Part shown: positions 13,798-22,073 of the stretch, in pieces
Numbering within the stretch: the first letter of the stretch is position 1
How the letters are laid out: each line of letters opens with the position of its first letter
Source of the DNA: an uncultured Eubacteriales bacterium
GTDB taxonomy: Bacteria; Bacillota; Clostridia; Oscillospirales; Oscillospiraceae
Length of the DNA stretch: 32,121 nucleotides
Direction: 5' to 3'
Assembly: GCA_900544975.1 (NCBI GenBank)
Contig: UQXI01000031.1
Coordinates: forward strand, 1-32,121
Notes under the pieces: generated by a model
Databases searched by the model: none
The model's input: only the letters and a program-made list of their open reading frames with translations
What the model was told of the DNA's origin: nothing
Made by a program: the position numbers and the translations under genes

Positions 13798-14828
13798 GGC
13801 TCCGCCTCCGCGTCAATGATGTGAAAAGCGGCGGCCTTTTTCAGGCGGTTTTGCACGGCGTAGGCAATCCCGCCTCCCTCAGGGCACCGGGCATAGACCC
13901 GGCCAATGGTTGGGTCATCCAGGATCCGCAGGGCGGCAAACAGCCCCGCCGACAGGCTGGAAGGCTCTGCCTCCCGGCCGTAAGCCAAGGGGGCGCAGCC
14001 GGTGTAGAGAGGAAGCTCCTCTTCAAAGCAGAGCACCCGGTCGCCGGGGGTAAAGTGGGCGCGAATATAGGCCGCGGCCTTCTCCCGGGGGCCAGAGACG
14101 ATGATCACCGGCTCCTGGGGCGCATAGTGGCGGTATTTCATCCCCGGCGCTTTGACGATGGCGTCCCCGCTCACGGGGGCCGTCACCGCTCGGTCCACCG
14201 CCAGGTCCCCCAAAACCGCAGTCAGTTCCTCCGGCGTGACGCCGCCGGGGCGGAGGAGCCGGGGACGGGATTCTGTCAGGTCCACGATGGTGGATTCCAC
14301 GCCGACTGCGCAGGGACCCCCATCCACAATGGCGTCAATGCGCCCGTTGTGGTCGTGCAGGACATGCTGGGCGGTGGTGGTGGAGGGCTTGCCGGAGAGA
14401 TTGGCCGAGGGCGCGGCAACGGGGACGCCGGCCAGGCGAATGATCTTTCGGGTGACCTCCGTTTTGGGGCAGCGAATGGCCACGGTGGACAAGCCGCCGG
14501 TGGTCCGTTTTGGGACGCAGGGATTGGCAGGCAGGACCATGGTGAGTGGTCCCGGCCAAAATCGCTCCGCCAGGAGGTAGGCTGCCTCCGGGATATGGTG
14601 GCAGAACCGGGGCATTTGCTCCGGGCCTGTGACATGCAAAATCAGTGGGTTGTCCCCAGGGCGGCCCTTGGCCTCAAAAATTTTGGCCACGGCCTCCGGG
14701 TTCAGCCCGTCGGCGCCCAGGCCATAGACGGTCTCGGTGGGAATGGCCACCAGCCGGCCCCGGCGGATGAGATCCGCAGCGAACGTCGGCGTCTTGGGGT
14801 CCTGGGCGTCAAGGAGTATGGTGTTCAT
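13794..14828 (-). CDS. ywlC: L-threonylcarbamoyladenylate synthase (Sua5/YwlC)
   Basis: A 344-aa enzyme that makes threonylcarbamoyl-AMP from Thr, bicarbonate and ATP for the t6A37 modification of ANN-decoding tRNAs. The YrdC-like domain (1-205) shows 'IPTETVYGLGADG', the basic 'KIFEAKGRPGDNPLILH', 'STVAIRCPKTE' and 'PVAAPSANLSGKPSTTTAQ'. A linker with 'APGMKYRHYAPQEPV' leads to the C-terminal Sua5 domain (about 230-335). The longer Sua5 form, not the short TsaC form, is present. It starts 13 nt after prfA and overlaps coaE by 4 nt. Confidence 0.93.
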   Translation of the reverse strand: MNTILLDAQDPKTPTFAADLIRRGRLVAIPTETVYGLGADGLNPEAVAKIFEAKGRPGDNPLILHVTGPEQMPRFCHHIPEAAYLLAERFWPGPLTMVLPANPCVPKRTTGGLSTVAIRCPKTEVTRKIIRLAGVPVAAPSANLSGKPSTTTAQHVLHDHNGRIDAIVDGGPCAVGVESTIVDLTESRPRLLRPGGVTPEELTAVLGDLAVDRAVTAPVSGDAIVKAPGMKYRHYAPQEPVIIVSGPREKAAAYIRAHFTPGDRVLCFEEELPLYTGCAPLAYGREAEPSSLSAGLFAALRILDDPTIGRVYARCPEGGGIAYAVQNRLKKAAAFHIIDAEAEP

Positions 14829-14841
14829 ATGGTTGTGTTCC

Positions 14842-15912
14842 TCAGCTTTGACTGTTTTTCAGCTTCTCCGCCTGATCGGCTGTGGCCAGGGCGTCCATCA
14901 GTTCGTCCAGGCCGCCGTTCATCACGGAGTCAATTTTATACAGGGTCAGGCCAATCCGATGGTCGGTGACCCGGCCCTGGGGGAAGTTGTAGGTGCGGAT
15001 GCGCTCGTTCCGCATACCGGTGCCCACCTGGCTTTTGCGCATGCCGGAGACCTCGCCGGTCACCCGGGCCTCTTCCATCTCATAGAGCTTAGAGGCCAGC
15101 ATGCGCATACATTTTTCCCGGTTTTGCACCTGGCTGCGCTCCTCCTGGCAGGCGACTACAATGCCGGTGGGCTTGTGAATCAGCCGGACGGCGGAGGAGG
15201 TTTTATTGACATGCTGGCCGCCTGCGCCAGAGGCCCGGTAGACCTGCATTTCAATGTCTTCCGGACGGATTTCCACATCCACCTCTTCCATCTCTGGCAG
15301 TACCGCCACGGTGGCGGTGGAGGTGTGGACCCGGCCGCCGGATTCGGTCTCCGGGACCCGCTGGACCCGGTGGACCCCGCTTTCATATTTCATCCGGGAC
15401 CAGGCGCCCCGGCCGTTGATCAAGAAATCCGCTTCTTTGACGCCGCCCAGCTCAGTGTCATTATAGTTAAGCAGCTCCACGGTCCAGCCCCGGGCGGCGG
15501 CGTACATCGAGTACATGCGAAACAGGCTGTGGGCAAAGAGGGCGCTCTCCTCACCGCCTACGCCCCCGCGGATTTCCACAATGACGTTTTTCTCGTCGTT
15601 GGGATCCTTGGGCAGCAGCAGGAGCTTTAACTCCTGTTCCAGCTGGGCCTCCGTTTCTTTGGCGGTTTGAAACTGCTCCTGACAGAGCTCCTTCATCTCC
15701 GGGTCGGTCTCCCCGGCCAGCAGCTCCCGGGCCTCCTTTTGGTCCTCCTGGGACTGCCGGAGGGCGGCGTAAGCTTCTACAATGGGTTCCAGTTCGTTTT
15801 TTTCCTTCAATAGCTTGGCAGCCCGGGCCGGGTCGGCGTAAAAATCCGGCTGCTCCGCCTTGGCGCACAGCTCTTCGTACCGGCTGGCAACTGCCTGCAA
15901 TTTTTCCAGCAT
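14842..15912 (-). CDS. prfA: Peptide chain release factor 1
   Basis: A 356-aa class I release factor for UAA and UAG. Domain order is normal: an N-terminal helical domain, the codon-reading tripeptide PET in 'RVQRVPETESGGRVHTS' and the catalytic GGQ in 'RASGAGGQHVNKTSSAVR' (about 229-235). The PxT tripeptide identifies RF1 rather than RF2 (SPF). The C-terminal 'YNFPQGRVTDHRIGLTLYK' is conserved. The start follows GTGAGGTTGCAAG, a moderate SD. It heads the operon with ywlC, coaE and the M18 gene. The GGQ methylase prmC, its usual neighbour, is not in the window. Confidence 0.96.
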   Translation of the reverse strand: MLEKLQAVASRYEELCAKAEQPDFYADPARAAKLLKEKNELEPIVEAYAALRQSQEDQKEARELLAGETDPEMKELCQEQFQTAKETEAQLEQELKLLLLPKDPNDEKNVIVEIRGGVGGEESALFAHSLFRMYSMYAAARGWTVELLNYNDTELGGVKEADFLINGRGAWSRMKYESGVHRVQRVPETESGGRVHTSTATVAVLPEMEEVDVEIRPEDIEMQVYRASGAGGQHVNKTSSAVRLIHKPTGIVVACQEERSQVQNREKCMRMLASKLYEMEEARVTGEVSGMRKSQVGTGMRNERIRTYNFPQGRVTDHRIGLTLYKIDSVMNGGLDELMDALATADQAEKLKNSQS

Positions 15913-15939
15913 CTTGCAACCTCACCTGTGTTTTCCTGC

Positions 15940-15968
15940 ATTGTACCAGAAAAAAAGGAAAAAGTAAA
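15940..15968 (-). promoter_or_regulatory. Promoter of the prfA operon
   Basis: On the minus strand TTTACT (15968-15963), 17-bp spacer, TACAAT (15945-15940) preceded by TGG (extended -10-like). Confidence 0.6.
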
Positions 15969-16169
15969 GCAACAGCCGATTATTTCCCAAATTTTGCATA
16001 AGAAAGTAAGCCGGTTGCCCGCTCCGGTGGCCGGTGGAACGTGGGACTGGGGAAACGGCCGGGGGCGCCAGGGATAGAACGCAAACGCGCCCACTCCACG
16101 CTGGGCGGACAGGCGAGGCTGCGGTGGATAAAAAATCTTGAACGGAGCAGCAAGTCCGACGGAATACGA
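15969..16169. other. Intergenic region between divergent units, no gene seen
   Basis: About 200 nt between the prfA promoter and the YARHG gene promoter. The part at 16010-16130 is unusually GC-rich with several short inverted motifs (for example GGCCGG/CCGGCC elements). It has no SD-linked ORF on either strand and I recognise no RNA family in it. Confidence 0.4.
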
Positions 16170-16198
16170 TTGATGTTTTCTTGCCAAAATTATACAAT
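16170..16198 (+). promoter_or_regulatory. Promoter of the YARHG gene
   Basis: TTGATG (16170-16175), 17-bp spacer, TACAAT (16193-16198), 42 nt before the ATG. Confidence 0.65.
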
Positions 16199-16240
16199 GA
16201 AGTTCCTTATAGCATCAACAAAGGAAAGCGAGGAACCACT

Positions 16241-16924
16241 ATGGACAAGCAGCAAGCGGCAGTCTGTATGGGACGCCGGCCGGCTCTGGCAAGGCGGGGC
16301 GAACGGGCGGTGGTACAGGGGCTGGCTTTTGCGTTGATTTTTTCTGTGGGTCTTTTGACAGGCATTGGTCTGTCCTATGGGACCTGGATTGGACCGGGGC
16401 GGCAGGAAGCGCCGGGAACGCAGCTGCTGGCGGAAGCGCCTGCGGAGCCGACGGCAGCCCCAACCATGTCGATGACAGAGCCTCCCACCCAACCTGCGAC
16501 AGAACCGCCCACCCAGCCTGCCACCGAAGCTACAGAACCGGCCACAGAACCGGAGACGGAGCCAGCCACGGAGCCGCCCACCGAGCCCCAACCGGAGGAA
16601 CCGGCGGTGGACACGGCGCCGCCCGCGACAGATCCCCCGGCATCCGATGGGGAGTTTGCAGTCACTGGTTACATATTGCCCAACAGCAGCACAGAATATC
16701 TCACCTGGGAGGATTACGCCGCGCTCTCCCGTTGGGAGCTGGTGCTGGCGCGCAATGAGATCTTTGCCCGCCATGGCCGCCGATTCCAAAACCAGGACAT
16801 TCAGGCTTATTTCGACAGCTGCAGCTGGTATGAGGGCACCATTGCGCCGGAGGATTTTGACACCAGCGTGATGAATGACGTGGAAGTTCAGAACGTCTGG
16901 ACCTTGAAAGCGGCGGAGGGATAG
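16241..16924 (+). CDS. Membrane-anchored YARHG-domain protein
   Basis: A 227-aa protein with a positively charged N-terminus and one transmembrane helix (about 24-46, 'VVQGLAFALIFSVGLLTGIG'). A long Pro/Thr/Glu/Ala-rich linker (about 55-135, with repeated 'TEPPTQPA' units) leads to a C-terminal domain (about 145-215) containing 'LSRWELVLARNEIFARHGRR' and 'YFDSCSWYEG'. The latter fits the YARHG domain, an extracellular domain of unknown activity that is frequent in Firmicutes. The layout suggests a cell-surface protein whose domain is held away from the membrane by the linker. The start at 16241 follows AAGCGAGGAACCACT and the promoter at 16170; an upstream in-frame ATG would lie inside the promoter. 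Confidence 0.82.
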   Translation: MDKQQAAVCMGRRPALARRGERAVVQGLAFALIFSVGLLTGIGLSYGTWIGPGRQEAPGTQLLAEAPAEPTAAPTMSMTEPPTQPATEPPTQPATEATEPATEPETEPATEPPTEPQPEEPAVDTAPPATDPPASDGEFAVTGYILPNSSTEYLTWEDYAALSRWELVLARNEIFARHGRRFQNQDIQAYFDSCSWYEGTIAPEDFDTSVMNDVEVQNVWTLKAAEG

Positions 16925-16936
16925 GAGGCGGATGCG

Positions 16937-17059
16937 ATGACCAAAAGACAGGCCTATATCATCATGACCCTGCTGGGGCTGCTCACCTGTGTGGTGCTCT
17001 TTGGCGCGTCTCTGGTGCTGCAGCATGTGGCGGAGACCACCGCTCTGCTGGCAGGCTGA
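16937..17059 (+). CDS. Small membrane protein (40 aa)
   Basis: An ORF of 40 codons starting 12 nt after the YARHG gene, with GGAGG (16924-16928) 8 nt before the ATG. The peptide starts 'MTKRQAYIIMTLLGLLTCVV', continues with hydrophobic residues to about position 31 and ends in a short polar tail ('VAETTALLAG'). One transmembrane helix with a positive N-terminus is predicted, so the N-terminus is probably cytoplasmic. Its placement suggests a partner or stabiliser of the YARHG protein in the same membrane. I do not recognise a family; the call rests on SD, spacing and hydrophobicity. Confidence 0.65.
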   Translation: MTKRQAYIIMTLLGLLTCVVLFGASLVLQHVAETTALLAG

Positions 17060-17093
17060 TGGGTAGGAATGCTCCAAGGAAGCAGGGGAACAT

Positions 17094-17130
17094 CTGGCAG
17101 GAAATCAGGCGCGACCTGGTTTCCTGCCAG
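17094..17130 (+). other. Long hairpin between the 40-aa ORF and miaB
   Basis: CTGGCAGGAAA (17094-17104) pairs with TTTCCTGCCAG (17120-17130), plus an inner CAGG/CCTG. Fifteen base pairs, 5-nt loop, no T-tract. It may protect the 3' end of the upstream mRNA. Confidence 0.6.
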
Positions 17131-17220
17131 AAACTGTTAGGGGAATTGGCAACAACCGGCTCCGGAGGAAGGAGGTGGTGATCTCCGGATTGCAATTTGT
17201 AGAAATTTGTAGCAAAAGCC

Positions 17221-17249
17221 TTGAAAAAGGGCTGGAAAAATGGTAAAAT
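17221..17249 (+). promoter_or_regulatory. Promoter of the miaB-mutS operon
   Basis: TTGAAA (17221-17226), 17-bp spacer, TAAAAT (17244-17249), about 40 nt before the chosen miaB start. Confidence 0.7.
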
Positions 17250-17295
17250 ACAATATTCAGAAGACATGATTTTTGATGCATCGGAGGTAGCCCCA

Positions 17296-18705
17296 TTGAA
17301 TCGGAACACGACAGTAATCCCCCAGGATCAGGTGGAGACCCAGCTGGCCCTGTGCGACCAGGTGCAGGCCTATTGGCATGGCCGGGGCAGAAGGCCCCTG
17401 GCCTATGTGGAGACCTACGGCTGCCAGCAGAATGAGGCGGACTCCGAGCGGATTCGGGGGCTGCTCACCGCCTGCGGCTACGAGTTTGGCCAGGGGCCCG
17501 AAGGGGCGGACCTGGTGGTGATGAATACCTGCGCCATTCGGGAGCATGCGGAGCAGCGGGTATTCGGCAATCTGGGGGCCCTCACCCACACCAAGCGCCG
17601 CCATCCGGATCAGAAGATTTTCCTCTGTGGCTGTATGGCGGGCCAGCCGGAGGTGGAAGCCCGGCTTCGCAAGAGCTTTCCCCATGTAGACGGGGTCTTT
17701 TCCACCCACCACCTGTGGCAGTTCCCGGAGATTCTGCTCCGGGTCCTCACCACAGACAAACGGGTTTTCTATACCCAGGACGAGCCGGGCTCCATTGCCG
17801 AGGGTCTGCCGGTCCGGCGGGAGGGCAAGCTGAAGGCTTGGGTCTCCATCATGTACGGCTGTAACAATTTCTGCTCTTACTGCATCGTCCCCTATGTCCG
17901 CGGCCGGGAGCGGAGCCGGAAGCCGGAGGAGATCTTGGCAGAGTGCCGGACATTGATTGAGGCCGGATACAAAGACATCACCCTTTTGGGGCAGAATGTG
18001 AACTCCTACGGCAAGGATTTGGACTGCGGCATGGATTTCTCCGACCTTCTGGCGGAGATTGCGGGGATGCCGGGGGAATTTCTGGTGCGGTTTATGACCA
18101 GCCATCCCCGGGATGCCGGTCCGAAGCTCTTTGATACCATGGCGAAGTTCCCCAAGATTGCCAAGCAGCTGCACCTGCCAGTGCAGTGCGGCAGCGACCG
18201 GGTGTTGAAGGCCATGAACCGGCACTACAACCGCCAGCAGTATCTGGAGCTGGTGGACTACGCCCGGAAGGTGATGCCGGAGCTGGTGCTCACCTCGGAT
18301 GTAATTGTGGGCTTCCCCGGCGAGACGGAGGCGGAGTTTGAGGAGACCCTGACCCTCATCCGCCAGGTGCGCTACGACGCCCTGTTTACCTTCATCTATT
18401 CCCCCCGACCCGGTACCCCGGCGGCCAGCCTGCCGGACCCGGCGACCCGCCAGGAGAAAAACCGGTGGTTTGACCGCCTCTGTACTGCCCAGAACGAAAT
18501 TTCCGAGGAGAAGCATCGGGCCTATGTGGGCAAAACCCTGGAGGTGCTGGTAGACGGGACCGACGGAGACCTGCTCACCGCCCGCACCGGCGGCGGGCGG
18601 CTGGTACGGCTGGCAGGAGACCCCGGTCTCATCGGCCGGTTCTGCCGGGTGCACATTGACGGAGCAACCACCTGGAGCCTCACCGGCGCCCTGGCCGCAG
18701 AGTGA
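17296..18705 (+). CDS. miaB: tRNA-2-methylthio-N6-dimethylallyladenosine synthase
   Basis: A 469-aa radical-SAM methylthiotransferase that converts i6A37 to ms2i6A37 in tRNA. The N-terminal domain has the three auxiliary-cluster cysteines ('ETYGCQQNEADSERI', 'VMNTCAIREHAE', 'FLCGCMAGQP'). The radical-SAM motif CxxxCxxC is Cys189/Cys193/Cys196 in 'YGCNNFCSYCIVPYVRGRE'. A C-terminal TRAM domain follows. I chose the TTG at 17296 because GGAGG (17283-17287) lies 8 nt upstream; an ATG at 17266 lacks an SD and sits about 10 nt after the predicted transcription start. MiaA, which makes its substrate, is encoded four genes downstream. It is 35 nt from mutS. Confidence 0.95.
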   Translation: MNRNTTVIPQDQVETQLALCDQVQAYWHGRGRRPLAYVETYGCQQNEADSERIRGLLTACGYEFGQGPEGADLVVMNTCAIREHAEQRVFGNLGALTHTKRRHPDQKIFLCGCMAGQPEVEARLRKSFPHVDGVFSTHHLWQFPEILLRVLTTDKRVFYTQDEPGSIAEGLPVRREGKLKAWVSIMYGCNNFCSYCIVPYVRGRERSRKPEEILAECRTLIEAGYKDITLLGQNVNSYGKDLDCGMDFSDLLAEIAGMPGEFLVRFMTSHPRDAGPKLFDTMAKFPKIAKQLHLPVQCGSDRVLKAMNRHYNRQQYLELVDYARKVMPELVLTSDVIVGFPGETEAEFEETLTLIRQVRYDALFTFIYSPRPGTPAASLPDPATRQEKNRWFDRLCTAQNEISEEKHRAYVGKTLEVLVDGTDGDLLTARTGGGRLVRLAGDPGLIGRFCRVHIDGATTWSLTGALAAE

Positions 18706-18740
18706 GGGCTCCACGGGAAACATAGAAAGTGAGAGAACAT

Positions 18741-21335
18741 ATGGCCACAGAGCTCACCCCCATGATGCGGCAATACCTGGAAATGAAGGAGAAAAACAAG
18801 GACTGCCTCCTGTTTTTCCGTTTGGGCGATTTTTACGAGATGTTCAACGAGGACGCCAAGCTGGTCTCCAAAGAGTTGGACCTGACCCTCACCACCCGGG
18901 ATCGGAGCAAGGACAAGGCGGACCAGACCCCCATGTGCGGTGTCCCCTACCACTCTGCCGAGGCCTACATCGCCCGGTTGGTGGCCAAGGGCTACAAGGT
19001 GGCCATCTGTGAGCAGACCGAGGATCCGGCCACAGCCAAGGGGCTGGTGGACCGGGACATTGTCCGGATCGTCACCCCCGGCACCGTCACCGAGAGCTCC
19101 ATGCTGGATGAGAGCCGGAACAATTACATGGCCGCCCTCTTTGGTTTGGAAGAGGCCTATGGCCTGTGCTTCTGCGACCTCTCCACCGGCGCGTTCTATG
19201 CCACAAGCGCCCAGGGGCCCGAGGCGGTGGCCCGGGTGGCGGCGGAGTTGGGCCGCTTTGCTCCGGCGGAGGTCATCCGGGGGGGCCAGGGCGTGAAGGC
19301 GGAGGAGATTGAACATACCCTGTTCCAGCGCCTGCGCTGCTGCGTGGACGAGGGAAAGGAGCCGCCGGATCTGGAGGCGGCAACCAGCCTGCTGGAGCGT
19401 CAGTTTGGCGCCAGCCTGGCGGAGCTGGGGGTAGCCGGGCAGGGGGCCGTGGTCCTCGCCTGCGCCATCCTCCTGCGGACCATGCAGGAGACCCAGAAAA
19501 ATGATCTGAGTCACATTCGGCGGTTGGAATTCTACTCCACAGGCCGCTACCTAGAGCTGGACCTCACCGCCCGGCGGAACCTGGAGCTGACGGAAACTCT
19601 GCGGGATAAATCCAAGCGGGGCAGCCTCCTGTGGGTCCTGGACAAGACCAAGACCCCCATGGGAGGTCGGCTCCTCCGGTCCTGGCTGGAAAAGCCTCTG
19701 TTGGACCCGGTGGAAATCGGCCGTCGGCAAAGCGCGGTGGAGGAGCTGGTGGGAAATCCCGTGGCCCGGGGCGAGGTGGAGGCCTGCCTCAAGGAGATCT
19801 CGGATCTGGAGCGGGTGATGACCCGGATTGTCACAGGATCTGCCAATGGGCGGGACATGGTGAGCCTGGCTCAGGGCTGTCAGCCATTGCCGGCGCTGAA
19901 AGAGCAGCTGGGACGGCTCCAAAGTCCCATGCTGGTCCGGCTGCGGGACAGTCTGGACGAGCTGCAGGATTTCCGGAATCTCATTGAGAAGACCCTGGTG
20001 GCGGACCCGCCCTTTACCATTCGGGAGGGGGGCCTCATCCGGGAGGGAGCCGACCAGGAGATTGACCGCCTGCGGGACATTATGAACGGCGGAGCCGGGA
20101 CCATTGCCGCCATTGAAGTCCAGGAGCGGGAGAAGACCGGCATCCGCACCCTGAAGGTGGGGTATAACCGGGTCTTCGGCTACTACATAGAGGTCTCCAA
20201 GTCCTTCCAGGACCAGGTGCCGGAGCACTACATCCGGAAGCAGACCCTGGCCAATTGTGAGCGGTATATCACCCAGGAGCTCAAGGAGCTGGAGGCCACG
20301 GTGCTCACCGCCAAGGACCAGATTACGGCCATGGAATACCAGCTCTTTACCCGGCTGCGGGAGTTCATCGCCAAGGGAGCCGGCCGGGTCCAGGAGACGG
20401 CGGCGGCGGTTGCCAGCGTGGATGTGCTGTGCTCTCTGGCGGCGGTGGCCGCCCAGCGGGGCTACTGCCGGCCGGAGATTACCACAGGACCGGAGATCCG
20501 CATCCGAGAGGGCCGTCACCCTGTGGTGGAGCAAGTGCTGAAAGACAGCCTGTTTGTGCCCAACGACACGGAGCTGGGGGTCCCGGGAGCCCAGGTGGCC
20601 ATCATCACAGGTCCCAACATGGCGGGCAAGTCCACCTACATGCGTCAGGTGGCGCTGATGGTGATTATGGCCCAGATGGGATCCTTTGTCCCGGCCAAGT
20701 CTGCCCGGATTGGCATTGTGGACCGGGTCTTTACCCGCATTGGGGCCAGCGACGACCTGGCTTCGGGCCAGTCCACCTTCATGGTGGAGATGACGGAGGT
20801 GGCCCAGATTCTGAAGCATGCCACAGCCCGGAGTCTGCTCATTTTGGATGAGATTGGCCGGGGGACCTCCACCTTTGACGGCATGGCCATTGCCCGGGCA
20901 GTGCTGGAGTATGCGGCCAACCCCAAGAAGCTGGGGGCCAAGACCCTCTTTGCCACCCACTATCACGAGCTCACCGCCATTGAAGCGGAGCTTTCCAATG
21001 TGAAAAATTATAACATTGCCGTGAAAAAACGGGGGAAAGACATGATTTTCCTGCGGAAAATCGTCCCCGGCGCGGCGGATGAATCCTACGGCGTGGAGGT
21101 GGCCAACCTGGCGGGACTGCCGGGAACCGTCATCACCCGGGCCAGGCAGCTCCTCCAGGAGCTGGAGGCGGGGACTGCCCCGGCACAGCCCCGGGAGCAG
21201 CCGGAGGCGGATCAGGTCTCTATGCTGGACATGTCCTCCCAGGCGGTATGTCAGGAGCTGCAAAAGGTGGCGGTGGAGACCCTGACTCCCATAGAGGCCA
21301 TGAACCTCCTGTTCCGCCTAAAACAGATGCTCTGA
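18741..21335 (+). CDS. mutS: DNA mismatch repair protein MutS
   Basis: An 864-aa mismatch-recognition ATPase of full length. The N-terminal mismatch-binding motif is 'FFRLGDFYEMF' (Phe-X-Glu in 'DFYEMF'). The lever and clamp domains (about 260-560) lead to the ATPase domain with Walker A 'GPNMAGKSTYMRQ' (from residue 624), 'ASDDLASGQSTFMVEM', Walker B 'LILDEIGRGTSTFDG' and 'FATHYHELT'. The start is the ATG at 18741; a GTG 12 nt upstream is possible, and the SD is modest (GTGAGAG). Its partner MutL is two genes downstream with a CPBP protease between them. Confidence 0.97.
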   Translation: MATELTPMMRQYLEMKEKNKDCLLFFRLGDFYEMFNEDAKLVSKELDLTLTTRDRSKDKADQTPMCGVPYHSAEAYIARLVAKGYKVAICEQTEDPATAKGLVDRDIVRIVTPGTVTESSMLDESRNNYMAALFGLEEAYGLCFCDLSTGAFYATSAQGPEAVARVAAELGRFAPAEVIRGGQGVKAEEIEHTLFQRLRCCVDEGKEPPDLEAATSLLERQFGASLAELGVAGQGAVVLACAILLRTMQETQKNDLSHIRRLEFYSTGRYLELDLTARRNLELTETLRDKSKRGSLLWVLDKTKTPMGGRLLRSWLEKPLLDPVEIGRRQSAVEELVGNPVARGEVEACLKEISDLERVMTRIVTGSANGRDMVSLAQGCQPLPALKEQLGRLQSPMLVRLRDSLDELQDFRNLIEKTLVADPPFTIREGGLIREGADQEIDRLRDIMNGGAGTIAAIEVQEREKTGIRTLKVGYNRVFGYYIEVSKSFQDQVPEHYIRKQTLANCERYITQELKELEATVLTAKDQITAMEYQLFTRLREFIAKGAGRVQETAAAVASVDVLCSLAAVAAQRGYCRPEITTGPEIRIREGRHPVVEQVLKDSLFVPNDTELGVPGAQVAIITGPNMAGKSTYMRQVALMVIMAQMGSFVPAKSARIGIVDRVFTRIGASDDLASGQSTFMVEMTEVAQILKHATARSLLILDEIGRGTSTFDGMAIARAVLEYAANPKKLGAKTLFATHYHELTAIEAELSNVKNYNIAVKKRGKDMIFLRKIVPGAADESYGVEVANLAGLPGTVITRARQLLQELEAGTAPAQPREQPEADQVSMLDMSSQAVCQELQKVAVETLTPIEAMNLLFRLKQML

Positions 21336-21351
21336 GAATTTGAGGTGTATC

Positions 21352-22062
21352 ATGAACGAAACCAAGCGGCTGTCGATCTCCATGACCCGGGAAGAGCGGA
21401 TCTGGGGATGGCTGTACGTACCCTTCTTTTTGGTGCTGCTGTCCTGGATTCTGGCAGAGGGATTCCGGCTGTTGGGCTGGGAGACTGAGACGCTGCTGGG
21501 CCAGGCCCGGTTGAACGGGGCGTTCTTTGGAGTGAACTTCCTGGCGACGGTCCTTATTTACCGGAAATTTTTGTCCAAGTCTCTGGTGATGGTGGGCAAA
21601 CGCTTTTGGGGCTTCCTCCAGGCAGTGATTTTGGGGCTGGCGATGTACTACGCCGGCGCCCTGCTCATCAGCTGGGTGGTCCGCCTCTGGCAGCCTGGCT
21701 TGGAGAATGTGAACGATGCCGCCATTGCAGCCATGGCCCGGGAGTCCCGGTGGGTGATGGTGGTGGGCACCGTGCTCCTGACGCCTGTGGTGGAGGAGTG
21801 CATCTTCCGGGGCCTGTTGTTCCAGGGGCTGCACCGGCACAACCGGGCGGCGGCCTATGCCCTGTCCACGGTGACCTTTTGCCTGGGACATGTGATCGGA
21901 TATATAGGTCAGGTGGAGCTTTCCACCCTGGCCATCCTGACGCTGGAGTATCTTCCGGCTGGGATTGCCCTGGGCTGGGCCTATGAAAAGGCAGATACCA
22001 TTTTTGCCCCCATTCTGATGCACGGACTGGTCAACGCCCTGTCCATGCGTGTGCTGTGGTAA
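21352..22062 (+). CDS. CPBP family intramembrane metalloprotease
   Basis: A 236-aa integral membrane protein with about six hydrophobic segments. The CPBP (Abi) motifs are present: EExxxR (Glu148-Glu149-Arg153 in 'VVEECIFRGLLFQGL'), FxxxH in 'VTFCLGHVIGY' and a third motif 'PILMHGLVNALSM' with His and Asn. The family includes CAAX prenyl proteases and bacteriocin-immunity proteins; no substrate is evident. It starts 16 nt after mutS with a GAGGTG SD and is followed 11 nt later by mutL, whose AAGGAGG starts within its stop codon. It is thus a genuine operon member, not an insertion with its own promoter. Confidence 0.88.
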   Translation: MNETKRLSISMTREERIWGWLYVPFFLVLLSWILAEGFRLLGWETETLLGQARLNGAFFGVNFLATVLIYRKFLSKSLVMVGKRFWGFLQAVILGLAMYYAGALLISWVVRLWQPGLENVNDAAIAAMARESRWVMVVGTVLLTPVVEECIFRGLLFQGLHRHNRAAAYALSTVTFCLGHVIGYIGQVELSTLAILTLEYLPAGIALGWAYEKADTIFAPILMHGLVNALSMRVLW

Positions 22063-22073
22063 GGAGGTGCAAA

